A stretch of DNA of 64,000 nucleotides from Corynebacterium pacaense (lineage in GTDB: Bacteria; Actinomycetota; Actinomycetes; Mycobacteriales; Mycobacteriaceae), in NCBI RefSeq assembly GCF_900169525.1, contig NZ_LT821240.1, positions 755,684 through 819,683 on the forward strand, read 5' to 3'. The notes beneath the pieces were generated by a model. The model saw only the letters and a list, made by a program, of their open reading frames with translations. It searched no databases and was not told the DNA's origin. Position 1 is the first letter of the stretch. The number at the start of each line of letters is the position of its first letter. Below, piece by piece: positions 16,717 through 23,397 of this stretch. Made by a program: the position numbers and the translations under genes.

Positions 16717-16842
16717 TTCTTCCAACCCATCCCAAACACAGAGGCATCGGACCGCAGCGTTTCCAATACACGGTGCTTTCCCTGCCGGCGAACCATCGAA
16801 GTTAAAACCGGTTTCGTCGAATTTACCACCTAGTACAGAATA

Positions 16843-16884
16843 CAACCGGGTACGCCCAGTCAAAAAACTGAGCGTACCCGGTTG
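16843..16884 (-). terminator. Hairpin downstream of rpmF
   Basis: CAACCGGGTACGC pairs perfectly with GCGTACCCGGTTG (13 bp), with an inner CAGT/ACTG stem and a T-run in the loop when read on the minus strand. It lies 38 bases after rpmF and before the regulator gene. No T-tail follows, so termination strength is uncertain. Confidence 0.65.
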
Positions 16885-16921
16885 CTATTGAACTTCAGCC
16901 CGGAGGGCGTGAAGTGTGCTG

Positions 16922-17095
16922 CTAGAACTGCTCGACGTCAACGAGGCCCAGCTGTGCGGCCTTGACCAGACGGCGCGGGATGCGAACGGTCTGACCGTCG
17001 ATCTTCACTTCCTGGAGGGCGACATTGTCGGCCTTCCACTGGGAGCGGCGCATACGGGTGTTGGCGCGGGACAAACGGCGCTTTGGAACTGCCAT
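16922..17095 (-). CDS. rpmF: 50S ribosomal protein L32, zinc-free form
   Basis: A 57-residue protein beginning [20 protein letters not shown], the L32 signature, and ending LVDVEQF. The four zinc-binding cysteines of the classical form are absent: there is no cysteine at all. ATG at 17095 has AGGAGGAAG at good spacing. It follows rpmE2 by 11 bases and is surely cotranscribed with it. The hairpin at 16843-16884 lies downstream. Confidence 0.93.
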   Translation of the reverse strand: MAVPKRRLSRANTRMRRSQWKADNVALQEVKIDGQTVRIPRRLVKAAQLGLVDVEQF

Positions 17096-17106
17096 GGGTC
17101 TTCCTC

Positions 17107-17373
17107 CTATGCCTTCTTCTTGCGGCGAGCCATGCCGCCGAAGCGACGCTCGAACTTCTCGACACGGCCGGCGGTGTCCATGACACGCTGAGCGCCGGTC
17201 CAGAACGGGTGGGACTCACTGGTGACGTCAACGACGATCAGCGGGTACTCGTTTCCGTCCTCCCAGGTGACGGTGCGGTCACTGGAGGTGGTGGAACGGG
17301 TCAGGAACTGGTGACCGGTACCTGCGTCGCGGAAGACCACCGGGTGGTAGTCGGGGTGGATGTCCTTCTTCAT
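17107..17373 (-). CDS. rpmE2: 50S ribosomal protein L31 type B, zinc-free form
   Basis: An 88-residue type B L31. [16 protein letters not shown] is diagnostic and the [12 protein letters not shown] segment follows; the C-terminus is a basic MARRKKKA tail. It has no CxxC zinc ribbon, as expected for type B. First gene of the rpmE2-rpmF pair. The 5' region (17374-17480) contains two inverted repeats that could form an autoregulatory leader, because L31 leaders, including a corynebacterial class, are known from comparative RNA work. Confidence 0.94.
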   Translation of the reverse strand: MKKDIHPDYHPVVFRDAGTGHQFLTRSTTSSDRTVTWEDGNEYPLIVVDVTSESHPFWTGAQRVMDTAGRVEKFERRFGGMARRKKKA

Positions 17374-17413
17374 TTACTCTCGATTCCCTCAGGATAGAAA
17401 CATCAGGTCGGTT

Positions 17414-17479
17414 CCGTGAGATCACGGATCGTGCCCGAGTTGGGTTCGTTAAGTATGCATCACCCATCGGCGGGTGATG
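17414..17479 (-). promoter_or_regulatory. Two inverted repeats in the rpmE2 leader, candidate L31 leader
   Basis: CCGTGA-GA-TCACGG (17414-17427) and CATCACCC-N6-GGGTGATG (17458-17479) lie 41 and 85 bases upstream of the rpmE2 ATG. A CATACT sequence next to the distal repeat may be a -10 element, in which case the proximal hairpin would be in the mRNA leader. Whether these match the published corynebacterial L31 leader was not tested. Confidence 0.35.
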
Positions 17480-17564
17480 AACCTCCAATACCCTACACCC
17501 CTGGTGGCCTGAGAAAAAATCAGCGCGGGCGGGGCGCGGACATCGGTGGTTGTGGCCCCCAAAC

Positions 17565-17598
17565 AATGACCATATGATGTATCCATCATATGGTCATT
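17565..17598. promoter_or_regulatory. Perfect palindromic operator upstream of arsR-sulP
   Basis: AATGACCATATGATG and CATCATATGGTCATT are 15-base perfect inverted arms separated by TATC. The palindrome contains a TATGAT -10-like hexamer and ends 14 bases before the arsR ATG, so bound repressor would block transcription. This is the expected layout of an autoregulatory ArsR-family operator. Confidence 0.82.
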
Positions 17599-17612
17599 TC
17601 AGAGAGGCCCAC

Positions 17613-17981
17613 ATGTTCACCTCCGAGCAGCTACCGCTGTACCAACGCAAGGCCAACCTCTTCAAGGGAATGGCGCACCCCTACCGCATACGGATACTTG
17701 AGATCCTCGCCGCCGAGAATGAATCCACCGTCTCCCAGATGATCGCGGCCACGGAGCTCGAGGCCTCACATCTTTCCCACCACCTGTCCGTGCTCAGAAG
17801 GTACGGACTGGTGATATCGGTAAGGAACGCGAACGCCGTCACCTACAGCCTCGCCCATCCCCAGGTCGCCGATCTCCTCAGCACAGCCAGGGCTCTGCTC
17901 AACGCCATGCTCGAGAAGTCCAGTCAGCAGCTCTCCTCGGTGTCCACCCTTCCCCGATTCGCGGGTCCCGCCAATGAATAG
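17613..17981 (+). CDS. ArsR-family transcriptional regulator without cysteine
   Basis: A 122-residue winged-helix repressor. FKGMAHPYRIRILEILAAE is the conserved N-terminal part of the ArsR fold, followed by SQMIAATELEASHLSHHLSV, the recognition helix, and RRYGLVISVRNANAVTYSLA, the wing. There is no cysteine anywhere, so it cannot sense metals or persulfide through thiols as many family members do. ATG at 17613 has AGAGAGG five bases before it; the in-frame extension upstream would run through the operator and is rejected. Its last 8 bases overlap the sulP start, so the two are translationally coupled. The regulator probably represses its own operon through the palindrome at 17565-17598; the signal is unknown. 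Confidence 0.86.
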   Translation: MFTSEQLPLYQRKANLFKGMAHPYRIRILEILAAENESTVSQMIAATELEASHLSHHLSVLRRYGLVISVRNANAVTYSLAHPQVADLLSTARALLNAMLEKSSQQLSSVSTLPRFAGPANE

Positions 17982-19599
17982 GCAATGGCGTTCCCTGCTT
18001 CCTTCCGCCTCCGACTACCAGCTCCTGCGCTACACCTGGAAGTCAGATGTCACCGCGGGTATCACGGTCGGAATCGTCGCACTGCCCCTGGCACTCGCCT
18101 TCGGGGTCAGCTCCGGGGTCGGCGCGGAGGCGGGACTGATCACCGCCATCGTCGCCGGATTGATCGCGGCGGTCTTCGGGGGTTCAAATGTCCAGGTGTC
18201 CGGACCCACGGGCGCCATGGTCGTCGTCCTGTCCCCCATCGTCCATGCACACGGTGTCGGAGCCGTCGCGCTGGTCAGCATCATGGCGGGACTGATCGTG
18301 GTGCTCGCAGGGGTACTGAGGCTGGGCAGAACGGTCAGCTACATTCCGTGGCCGGTGATCGAGGGATTCACCGTGGGAATCGGCATCATCATCTTCATGC
18401 AGCAGGTTCCCGCCGCGGTGGGGTACACCGGCGATCTCCCGACGAACACCCTCCTCGCCGCGTTCCACTCCCTTCTCCACACCGGATGGCCCCGCGCACT
18501 CCTGCCGCTGTCCATCGTTGTCACGGTGGCGGCCATCATGCTGCTGCTCGGGAAACTGGCACCGCGGGTCCCCGGCAGCTTCGTGGCCATTGTCGCGGTC
18601 ACACTGATCGGCCTCATACTGCACCTGCCCCTGGACACCATCGGTGCGTTGCCCCGCTCGCTTCCGGCCCCGGGGCTGCCCGAGATCAGTCCCGAGCTGA
18701 TCCGCAACCTGATTGGACCGGCGTGCGCGGTGGCCGCCCTGGCCGCCATCGAGTCGCTGCTCTCCGCCAGGGTCGCCGCATCAATGGCTGACACAGGCCC
18801 CGTCAACGCGGATCGCGAACTGGTGGGGCAGGGCCTGGCGTCGATCGGTGCCGGCTTCTTCGGCGGTATGCCCGCCACGGGTGCGATCGCCCGGACCGCC
18901 GTCAACGTGCGTTCCGGGGGCCGGACGCGGGCGTCGTCAAGCGTGCACGCTCTTGTACTCCTCGCCGTCGTCTATCTGGCCGCCGGCGTCGTCTCGGTGA
19001 TTCCCCTGGCCGCACTCTCCGGCGTCCTGATGATCACCGCGACCCGCATGGTCTCCCCCGAGGTCATATCCAGGGTGCTGCGCTCCACACGCTCCGACGC
19101 CATCGTCTTCATGGTCACGGCGGTGATCACGATCAGCGTGGATCTGGTCGTGGCCGTCGGCATCGGGATCGCGGCCGCGGCGTTTTTCATGCTGCGCAGA
19201 ATGAGTCTGGACACCGGGCTGTACCGTGAGACACTGCCCGGGCCCGCGGTCGACGGCGATGAACGGATTGCACTATTCCGGATCGAGGGTTCACTGTTCT
19301 TCGGTGCCGCCGAGCGCATCCTCGAGGACATCGGCGCCCACAGGGACGTCGAGGTGGTGATCCTCCGGCTGTCCCAGCTGCAGATGATCGACGCCACGGG
19401 GGCCCACCAGCTGGCCGAGCTCGTCACCGCTCTGGAGCGGCGGGGAGTTACAGTACTGATCAAGGGAGTCCGGAAGGAGCACATCCATGTGCTCGGGGTG
19501 CTCGGTGCGATCCGCTCGCTGCGCCACCCCCACCATCTCTTCGATGATCTGGATTCCGCGGTCGAGCACGCCCGCTCACACAATGTGGCCCGCCCCTGA
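17974..19599 (+). CDS. SulP-family anion transporter with STAS domain
   Basis: A 541-residue transporter. The N-terminal region DVTAGITVGIVALPLALAFG and the VSGPTGAMVVVL segment are typical of SLC26/SulP proteins; about eleven to fourteen membrane helices reach to residue 410. A cytoplasmic STAS domain (about 430-535) includes RIEGSLFFGAAERI and VVILRLSQLQMIDATGAHQL. The family carries sulfate, bicarbonate or other anions; bicarbonate uptake is plausible for SulP proteins but the substrate cannot be read from sequence. No carbonic anhydrase or sulfate-assimilation gene is adjacent. Starts with ATG overlapping arsR. Confidence 0.9.
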   Translation: MNRQWRSLLPSASDYQLLRYTWKSDVTAGITVGIVALPLALAFGVSSGVGAEAGLITAIVAGLIAAVFGGSNVQVSGPTGAMVVVLSPIVHAHGVGAVALVSIMAGLIVVLAGVLRLGRTVSYIPWPVIEGFTVGIGIIIFMQQVPAAVGYTGDLPTNTLLAAFHSLLHTGWPRALLPLSIVVTVAAIMLLLGKLAPRVPGSFVAIVAVTLIGLILHLPLDTIGALPRSLPAPGLPEISPELIRNLIGPACAVAALAAIESLLSARVAASMADTGPVNADRELVGQGLASIGAGFFGGMPATGAIARTAVNVRSGGRTRASSSVHALVLLAVVYLAAGVVSVIPLAALSGVLMITATRMVSPEVISRVLRSTRSDAIVFMVTAVITISVDLVVAVGIGIAAAAFFMLRRMSLDTGLYRETLPGPAVDGDERIALFRIEGSLFFGAAERILEDIGAHRDVEVVILRLSQLQMIDATGAHQLAELVTALERRGVTVLIKGVRKEHIHVLGVLGAIRSLRHPHHLFDDLDSAVEHARSHNVARP

Positions 19600-19619
19600 C
19601 CCGGAATCGGTACGGGATT

Positions 19620-19634
19620 AGGTGATTTTCACCT
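19620..19634. repeat. Inverted repeat between sulP and rpmB
   Basis: AGGTGA-TTT-TCACCT, 21 bases after the sulP stop and about 134 bases before rpmB. It could be a weak terminator for sulP (no T-tail) or an operator for the ribosomal-protein operon. It does not match the Zur box I know from actinobacteria. Confidence 0.35.
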
Positions 19635-19767
19635 CCATCTGTAAACTTGTCCCTTGCTGTTGTCGTAAATATTCGTTATCGCCCCGTCAGCTGGCATGCT
19701 CGCGCCCCGGATCCCCCGGTGCGGCGCGTCTTTTAGTTGAATGTGGGCGGCTAGGAGAAAGAAAGTT

Positions 19768-20004
19768 ATGTCGGCACATTGCCAGGTAACGGGACGCAAG
19801 CCGAGTTTCGGCAAGTCTGTCTCACACTCGCACCGACGCACGTCACGCCGTTGGAACCCCAACGTGCAGCGTCGGAAGTTTTTCGTCCCCTCTGAGGGCC
19901 GTACCATCACCCTGACCGTATCCACCAAGGGCCTGAAGGTCATTGACCGTGACGGCATCGAAGCCGTCGTGGCTCAGATTCGCGCACGTGGGGAGAAAAT
20001 CTAA
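19768..20004 (+). CDS. rpmB: 50S ribosomal protein L28
   Basis: A 78-residue protein beginning [15 protein letters not shown] and containing [14 protein letters not shown], the L28 hallmarks, ending IRARGEKI. Only one cysteine is present, so no zinc ribbon can form. AGGAGAAAG precedes the ATG at 19768; the nine-codon extension upstream is rejected for that reason. First gene of rpmB-rpmG-rpsN-rpsR, the same order as the alternative ribosomal-protein operon that is Zur-repressed in Mycobacterium. Confidence 0.94.
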   Translation: MSAHCQVTGRKPSFGKSVSHSHRRTSRRWNPNVQRRKFFVPSEGRTITLTVSTKGLKVIDRDGIEAVVAQIRARGEKI

Positions 20005-20006
20005 AG

Positions 20007-20171
20007 ATGGCACGTAATGATATCCGCCCCATCATCAAGCTGAAGTCTACGGCTGGCACCGGTTACACCTACGTCACCCGTAAGAACAAGCGCAACAACC
20101 CGGACCGTATCACGCTGAAGAAGTACGATCCGGTGGTCCGCAAGCACGTCGAATTCCGCGAGGAGCGATAA
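20007..20171 (+). CDS. rpmG: 50S ribosomal protein L33, zinc-free form
   Basis: A 54-residue protein, [20 protein letters not shown] at its start and [17 protein letters not shown] at its end, both typical of L33. It has no cysteine, unlike zinc-binding L33. ATG at 20007 lies two bases after the rpmB stop and is preceded by GGGGAGAAAA inside rpmB. Second gene of the four-gene operon. Confidence 0.94.
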   Translation: MARNDIRPIIKLKSTAGTGYTYVTRKNKRNNPDRITLKKYDPVVRKHVEFREER

Positions 20172-20174
20172 TTC

Positions 20175-20480
20175 ATGGCTAAGAAGTCAAAAATCGCCAA
20201 GAACGAGCAGCGCAAGGAAATCGTCGCCCGCTATGCGGAGCGTCGCGCAGAGCTCAAGGCCATCATCCGTAACCCGAACACCTCTGACGAGGATCGCCTG
20301 GATGCGCAGTTCGAACTGAACCGCCAGCCCCGCGACGCCGCACAGATCCGCGTCCGCAACCGCGACGCCAAGGATGGTCGCCCCCGTGGCTTCCTCCGCA
20401 AGTTCGGTGTGTCCCGTGTCCGTATGCGCGAGATGGCTCACCGCGGTGAGCTTCCCGGCGTTCGTAAGTCCAGCTGGTAA
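20175..20480 (+). CDS. rpsN: 30S ribosomal protein S14, long zinc-free form
   Basis: A 101-residue S14 of the long type: [20 protein letters not shown], a central [18 protein letters not shown] insert and the C-terminal [17 protein letters not shown] and [11 protein letters not shown]. The short zinc-binding form (about 61 residues, CxxC) is a different protein. Three bases follow the rpmG stop, and GAGGAGCG gives a good ribosome site. Confidence 0.95.
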   Translation: MAKKSKIAKNEQRKEIVARYAERRAELKAIIRNPNTSDEDRLDAQFELNRQPRDAAQIRVRNRDAKDGRPRGFLRKFGVSRVRMREMAHRGELPGVRKSSW

Positions 20481-20492
20481 GGGAGTTTTTCA

Positions 20493-20744
20493 ATGAAGCA
20501 GCGTAACAACGCTAAGCGGATCCGCCTTGAGCAGACCCGCCGCCCGAAGAAGAACCCGCTGAAGGCAGCGGGCATCGAGAAGGTGGACTACAAGGACATC
20601 AACACCCTTCGTCAGTTCATCTCCGACCGCCACAAGATCCGTTCCCGCCGCGTCACCGGTCTGACCCCGCAGCAGCAGCGCGAGGTCGCGACAGCCGTGA
20701 AGAACGCACGCGAAATGGCTCTCCTGCCGTTCACCAGCCGCTAG
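20493..20744 (+). CDS. rpsR: 30S ribosomal protein S18, cysteine-free form
   Basis: An 83-residue S18. [20 protein letters not shown] and [20 protein letters not shown] match the conserved S18 core. No cysteine is present. Last gene of the operon, 12 bases after rpsN with GGGAG as ribosome site, and followed by a terminator at 20776-20810. Confidence 0.95.
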   Translation: MKQRNNAKRIRLEQTRRPKKNPLKAAGIEKVDYKDINTLRQFISDRHKIRSRRVTGLTPQQQREVATAVKNAREMALLPFTSR

Positions 20745-20775
20745 GACTGGGAAACGAAAACAGCGCACTTTCGAG

Positions 20776-20810
20776 ACCACCTGATCCCCTAACCGGGACC
20801 AGGTGGTTTC
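20776..20810 (+). terminator. Terminator after rpsR
   Basis: ACCACCTG-A-TCCC pairs with GGGA-C-CAGGTGGT (one internal mismatch), followed by TTTC. It lies 31 bases after rpsR. Confidence 0.75.
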
Positions 20811-20884
20811 TGCATGGATCCACCGTGTAGTTTCTTTAGAAGAGACAGCTAACTCACTCTTAACCTTCCGAGGATAATTCCATC

Positions 20885-21745
20885 GTGCTGCACCCCTCAC
20901 TGACCGATCTATCCGAAAGCGCACCCCTGTGCGCAGACTTCGCCACCGTGCGCGGAGTGATCACCGAATCGCTCGATCTGCTCGGTAACGCGCTCCACCA
21001 CGGTGAGTCCCCCGCGGAGCTTGCCGGTTGGTTCTCCCGGCTGATCACCGACGCCCTGCACTCCCCCGGCGTCGACGCCACCCTTGTCCTCACCGGCCCT
21101 GTGGGACGCGGTGACGCGCTCCCCACCTCCCCGGTGAGGTGGCTGGCGGTCGTCGAGAAGCCCACGGACGCCGACCCCGCGATCCCCGTTGCGGCAATGC
21201 TGGCGAACCTGGGATTCACAGTCGAACCCATCGGCTTCGCCACCCGCCGGGAGTGGGAGCGGCGGGCGCGCTCGGGTGAGGATGCGGCCGTGTTCCTGGA
21301 TGCCGGTACCTGGGCGGCGAAAACCGCGAACGTGGACACCGCCGCACTGCTTGCCGACGCCATCGCCTCCCGGCCCCCGACGCTGCAGGTGCTTGACGGA
21401 CTGCCCTCCCTCGACCACGCCGTCAGCATCCGCGAGAACCTCCTTATCCCGACGGTCAAGATAGCCCGTTGGGCGGCATACAGCGCCGGTTCACTGGCGC
21501 CGACAACCGCGGAGCGGCTGGCACAGGCGGGTGACCTCCTCAGTGCCGACGAGGTTGACTACCTGACCCAGGTGTGGAAGGCGGGACTCGAGCTGCAGTC
21601 CAAACGCTGGATGGACCACATCCACGATCAGGACGCGACCGCCTGGGACATGCCCGCGCTGCAGCGAACCACCTTCGGAGCCGCAGCCAGGATGCTGTCC
21701 AATGTCATGGATTCAGTGGCCCGAAGAAACGGCATCCCGCTCTGA
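20885..21745 (+). CDS. DUF294-type nucleotidyltransferase-like protein with degenerate active site
   Basis: A 286-residue soluble protein related to the nucleotidyltransferase plus substrate-binding (DUF294/GlnD-like) families. Residues 68-86 read VLTGPVGRGDALPTSPVRW: the glycine-rich GSxGRGE-like loop is kept but the following S/T-D-x-D block is replaced by TSPVRW, so the metal-binding aspartates are missing. The C-terminal half (about 150-286) is helical, as in DUF294_C domains, with SIRENLLIPTVKIARWAAYS. It lies immediately upstream of amtR. It may be a regulatory or binding protein, not an enzyme. GTG at 20885 has GATAAT 6 bases before it and a GAGG further up. Family assignment is by pattern and moderately sure. 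Confidence 0.65.
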   Translation: MLHPSLTDLSESAPLCADFATVRGVITESLDLLGNALHHGESPAELAGWFSRLITDALHSPGVDATLVLTGPVGRGDALPTSPVRWLAVVEKPTDADPAIPVAAMLANLGFTVEPIGFATRREWERRARSGEDAAVFLDAGTWAAKTANVDTAALLADAIASRPPTLQVLDGLPSLDHAVSIRENLLIPTVKIARWAAYSAGSLAPTTAERLAQAGDLLSADEVDYLTQVWKAGLELQSKRWMDHIHDQDATAWDMPALQRTTFGAAARMLSNVMDSVARRNGIPL

Positions 21746-21783
21746 AGCGGTGCCCTGAATGGTGAAGCGGGATAACTCAGGGC

Positions 21784-21789
21784 TAGAAT
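21784..21789 (+). promoter_or_regulatory. -10 hexamer of amtR
   Basis: TAGAAT, a strong actinobacterial -10, lies 65 bases before the amtR ATG; a weak TGAAGC-like -35 is possible about 17-18 bases upstream. No clear AmtR box was recognised in the leader. Confidence 0.5.
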
Positions 21790-21854
21790 CTTTGAAACTG
21801 TCTTTATATCGGTCGTTCTAAATCTTTTTCAATCGAAGGAAGTGTCAACAGGTC

Positions 21855-22523
21855 ATGGCAGGAGCAGTCGGACGCCCCCGGAGGTCAGCTCCGCGACGGG
21901 CCGGCAAGAATCCCCGCGAGGAGATCCTTGACGCCTCGGCAGAGCTGTTTACGCGCCAGGGTTTCGCCACCACATCCACACACCAGATCGCGGATGCCGT
22001 GGGGATCCGCCAGGCCTCCCTCTACTATCACTTTCCCTCGAAGAGCGAAATCTTTCTCACCCTGCTGAAGTCCACCGTCGAGCCCTCGATCATGCTCGCC
22101 GAGGATCTGAGTGCACTCGACGCACGTCCCGAACTCCGCCTGTGGGCCATCGTCGCCGCCGAGGCCCGCCTCCTGCTGTCAACGAAGTGGAACGTCGGTC
22201 GCCTCTACCAGCTGCCGATCGTCGCCTCCGACGAGTTCGCGGAGTACCACGCCGACCGCGAGGGCCTGATCGGGATTTTCACCTCCCTGGCTCAGGAGAT
22301 CGTCGGAGACGATCCCCGCGCCGAGCTCCCCTTCCACATCACCATGTCCGCCATAGAGATGCGTCCCAACGACGGAACGGTCCCCTGCCCGCTCACCGAT
22401 GACAGTCTTCCGGACATCGCCATCATGCTTGCCGACGCCTCCCTGGCCGTCCTCGGCGCCCCGCTGCCGGAGAACCGGGTGGAGAAGACCCTCGAACTGA
22501 TCAAGCAGGCAGACGCCCGATAA
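21855..22523 (+). CDS. amtR: Master nitrogen regulator AmtR (TetR family)
   Basis: A 222-residue TetR-family repressor. The first 75 residues, from MAGAVGRPRRSAPRRAGKNP through the HTH segment TTSTHQIADAVGIRQASLYY, are essentially those I recall for C. glutamicum AmtR, as is the C-terminal LPENRVEKTLELIKQADA. AmtR represses ammonium and nitrogen-assimilation genes and is released by adenylylated GlnK under nitrogen limitation. Start ATG 21855, with AAGGAAG about 12 bases upstream. Its last 23 bases overlap the end of the convergent citE-like gene. The neighbour upstream is a degenerate GlnD-like protein, which may matter functionally. Confidence 0.95.
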   Translation: MAGAVGRPRRSAPRRAGKNPREEILDASAELFTRQGFATTSTHQIADAVGIRQASLYYHFPSKSEIFLTLLKSTVEPSIMLAEDLSALDARPELRLWAIVAAEARLLLSTKWNVGRLYQLPIVASDEFAEYHADREGLIGIFTSLAQEIVGDDPRAELPFHITMSAIEMRPNDGTVPCPLTDDSLPDIAIMLADASLAVLGAPLPENRVEKTLELIKQADAR

Positions 22524-23322
22524 TCCGCCGGGCCTGGGAAACCAACGGTGCATCGATCATCTGGCCATCGAGGGTGAAGGCACCCGGGTAGCCCGTGGCC
22601 TTCTCCACCACCCGACGAGCCCACTCGACCTGTCCCTGTTCGGGGGCATAGGCTCTGCGAATCGTCTCCACCTGGGCCGGATGGATGCACGCCGAGGCGG
22701 CGAACCCGGACCGCGCGGCATCCACGGCCTCGAGGTACTGGCCGCGCTCATCGTGAAAATCTGCATGGATGGCGTCTATGCAGAACTTTCCGTGCGCACT
22801 GGCATGAATGTGCATGAGTGCCCGCGTCAGCCTCATGGTCTCGCGGTAGGTGCCCTCCCCCGCCTCATCGGCCAGGTAACGCGAGTGCGTGCCTCCGAGC
22901 AGGTGCGTGAGGTCCTCCGCACCCCAGAACAGTCCCACCACCGCCGGATGCGCCGCGATACCGGCGATACCAGCCACCGCCTGCGGCGTTTCGATCATGG
23001 CGATCACATTGAGGCCGTCCAGCCCCGTGGGTACAGCACCGCTGATCTTCGGCACCATCACAAGTGTGTAGGGACTGGAACGGACCATCGCCACATCCTC
23101 GGCAAAGTGCGGGTCCCCCGGACCTACGACGCGGACGATAGTGCGCGCGGGATCCAGGCCCGAGTTGAGAATGTTTGAATAGGCGATCTGTCGATCGACC
23201 TCCCCGGCGCCGTCCTCGAGGTCGAGGATGACCATATCGGCTCGACTCGCGGCCTTGGGGATGATCTCCGCGCGCCCCGCGGGGGCGAAGAGCACCGCGG
23301 GGCCGGTGATGAATTCAGGCAT
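22501..23322 (-). CDS. CitE-like (HpcH/HpaI aldolase family) protein
   Basis: A 273-residue TIM-barrel protein of the citrate lyase beta-subunit family. FITGPAVLFAPAGRAEIIPK, VILDLEDGAG with its metal-binding glutamate and aspartate, LVMVPKISG and VIAMIETPQAV are the family motifs in order, and CIHPAQVETIRRAY comes near the end. No alpha or gamma citrate lyase genes are nearby, so it is a free-standing CitE-like protein, which in other bacteria cleaves malyl- or citramalyl-CoA type thioesters. Start ATG 23322 with TAAGAA 7 bases upstream (leaderless). Convergent with amtR, overlapping by 23 bases. C. glutamicum also has it next to amtR. Confidence 0.88.
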   Translation of the reverse strand: MPEFITGPAVLFAPAGRAEIIPKAASRADMVILDLEDGAGEVDRQIAYSNILNSGLDPARTIVRVVGPGDPHFAEDVAMVRSSPYTLVMVPKISGAVPTGLDGLNVIAMIETPQAVAGIAGIAAHPAVVGLFWGAEDLTHLLGGTHSRYLADEAGEGTYRETMRLTRALMHIHASAHGKFCIDAIHADFHDERGQYLEAVDAARSGFAASACIHPAQVETIRRAYAPEQGQVEWARRVVEKATGYPGAFTLDGQMIDAPLVSQARRIIGRLPA

Positions 23323-23329
23323 AGTCTCA

Positions 23330-23335
23330 TTCTTA
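23330..23335 (-). promoter_or_regulatory. -10 hexamer of the citE-like gene
   Basis: TAAGAA on the minus strand, 7 bases before the ATG at 23322. Confidence 0.4.
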
Positions 23336-23351
23336 CGCGGAAACTGGACAA

Positions 23352-23375
23352 CCGGTGGCCGTTTCGGGCCACCGG
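23352..23375 (-). terminator. Hairpin downstream of purH
   Basis: CCGGTGGCC pairs with GGCCACCGG around a 6-base loop, 22 bases after the purH stop on the minus strand, followed by a partly T-rich stretch. Confidence 0.6.
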
Positions 23376-23397
23376 CTGGGCGGATCTTTCCGGTCGG

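Noticed and set aside
19600..19767. Zur box upstream of the rpmB operon
   Set aside because: No TGAAAATCATTTTCA-like site found; only AGGTGA-TTT-TCACCT, listed as an unassigned repeat.
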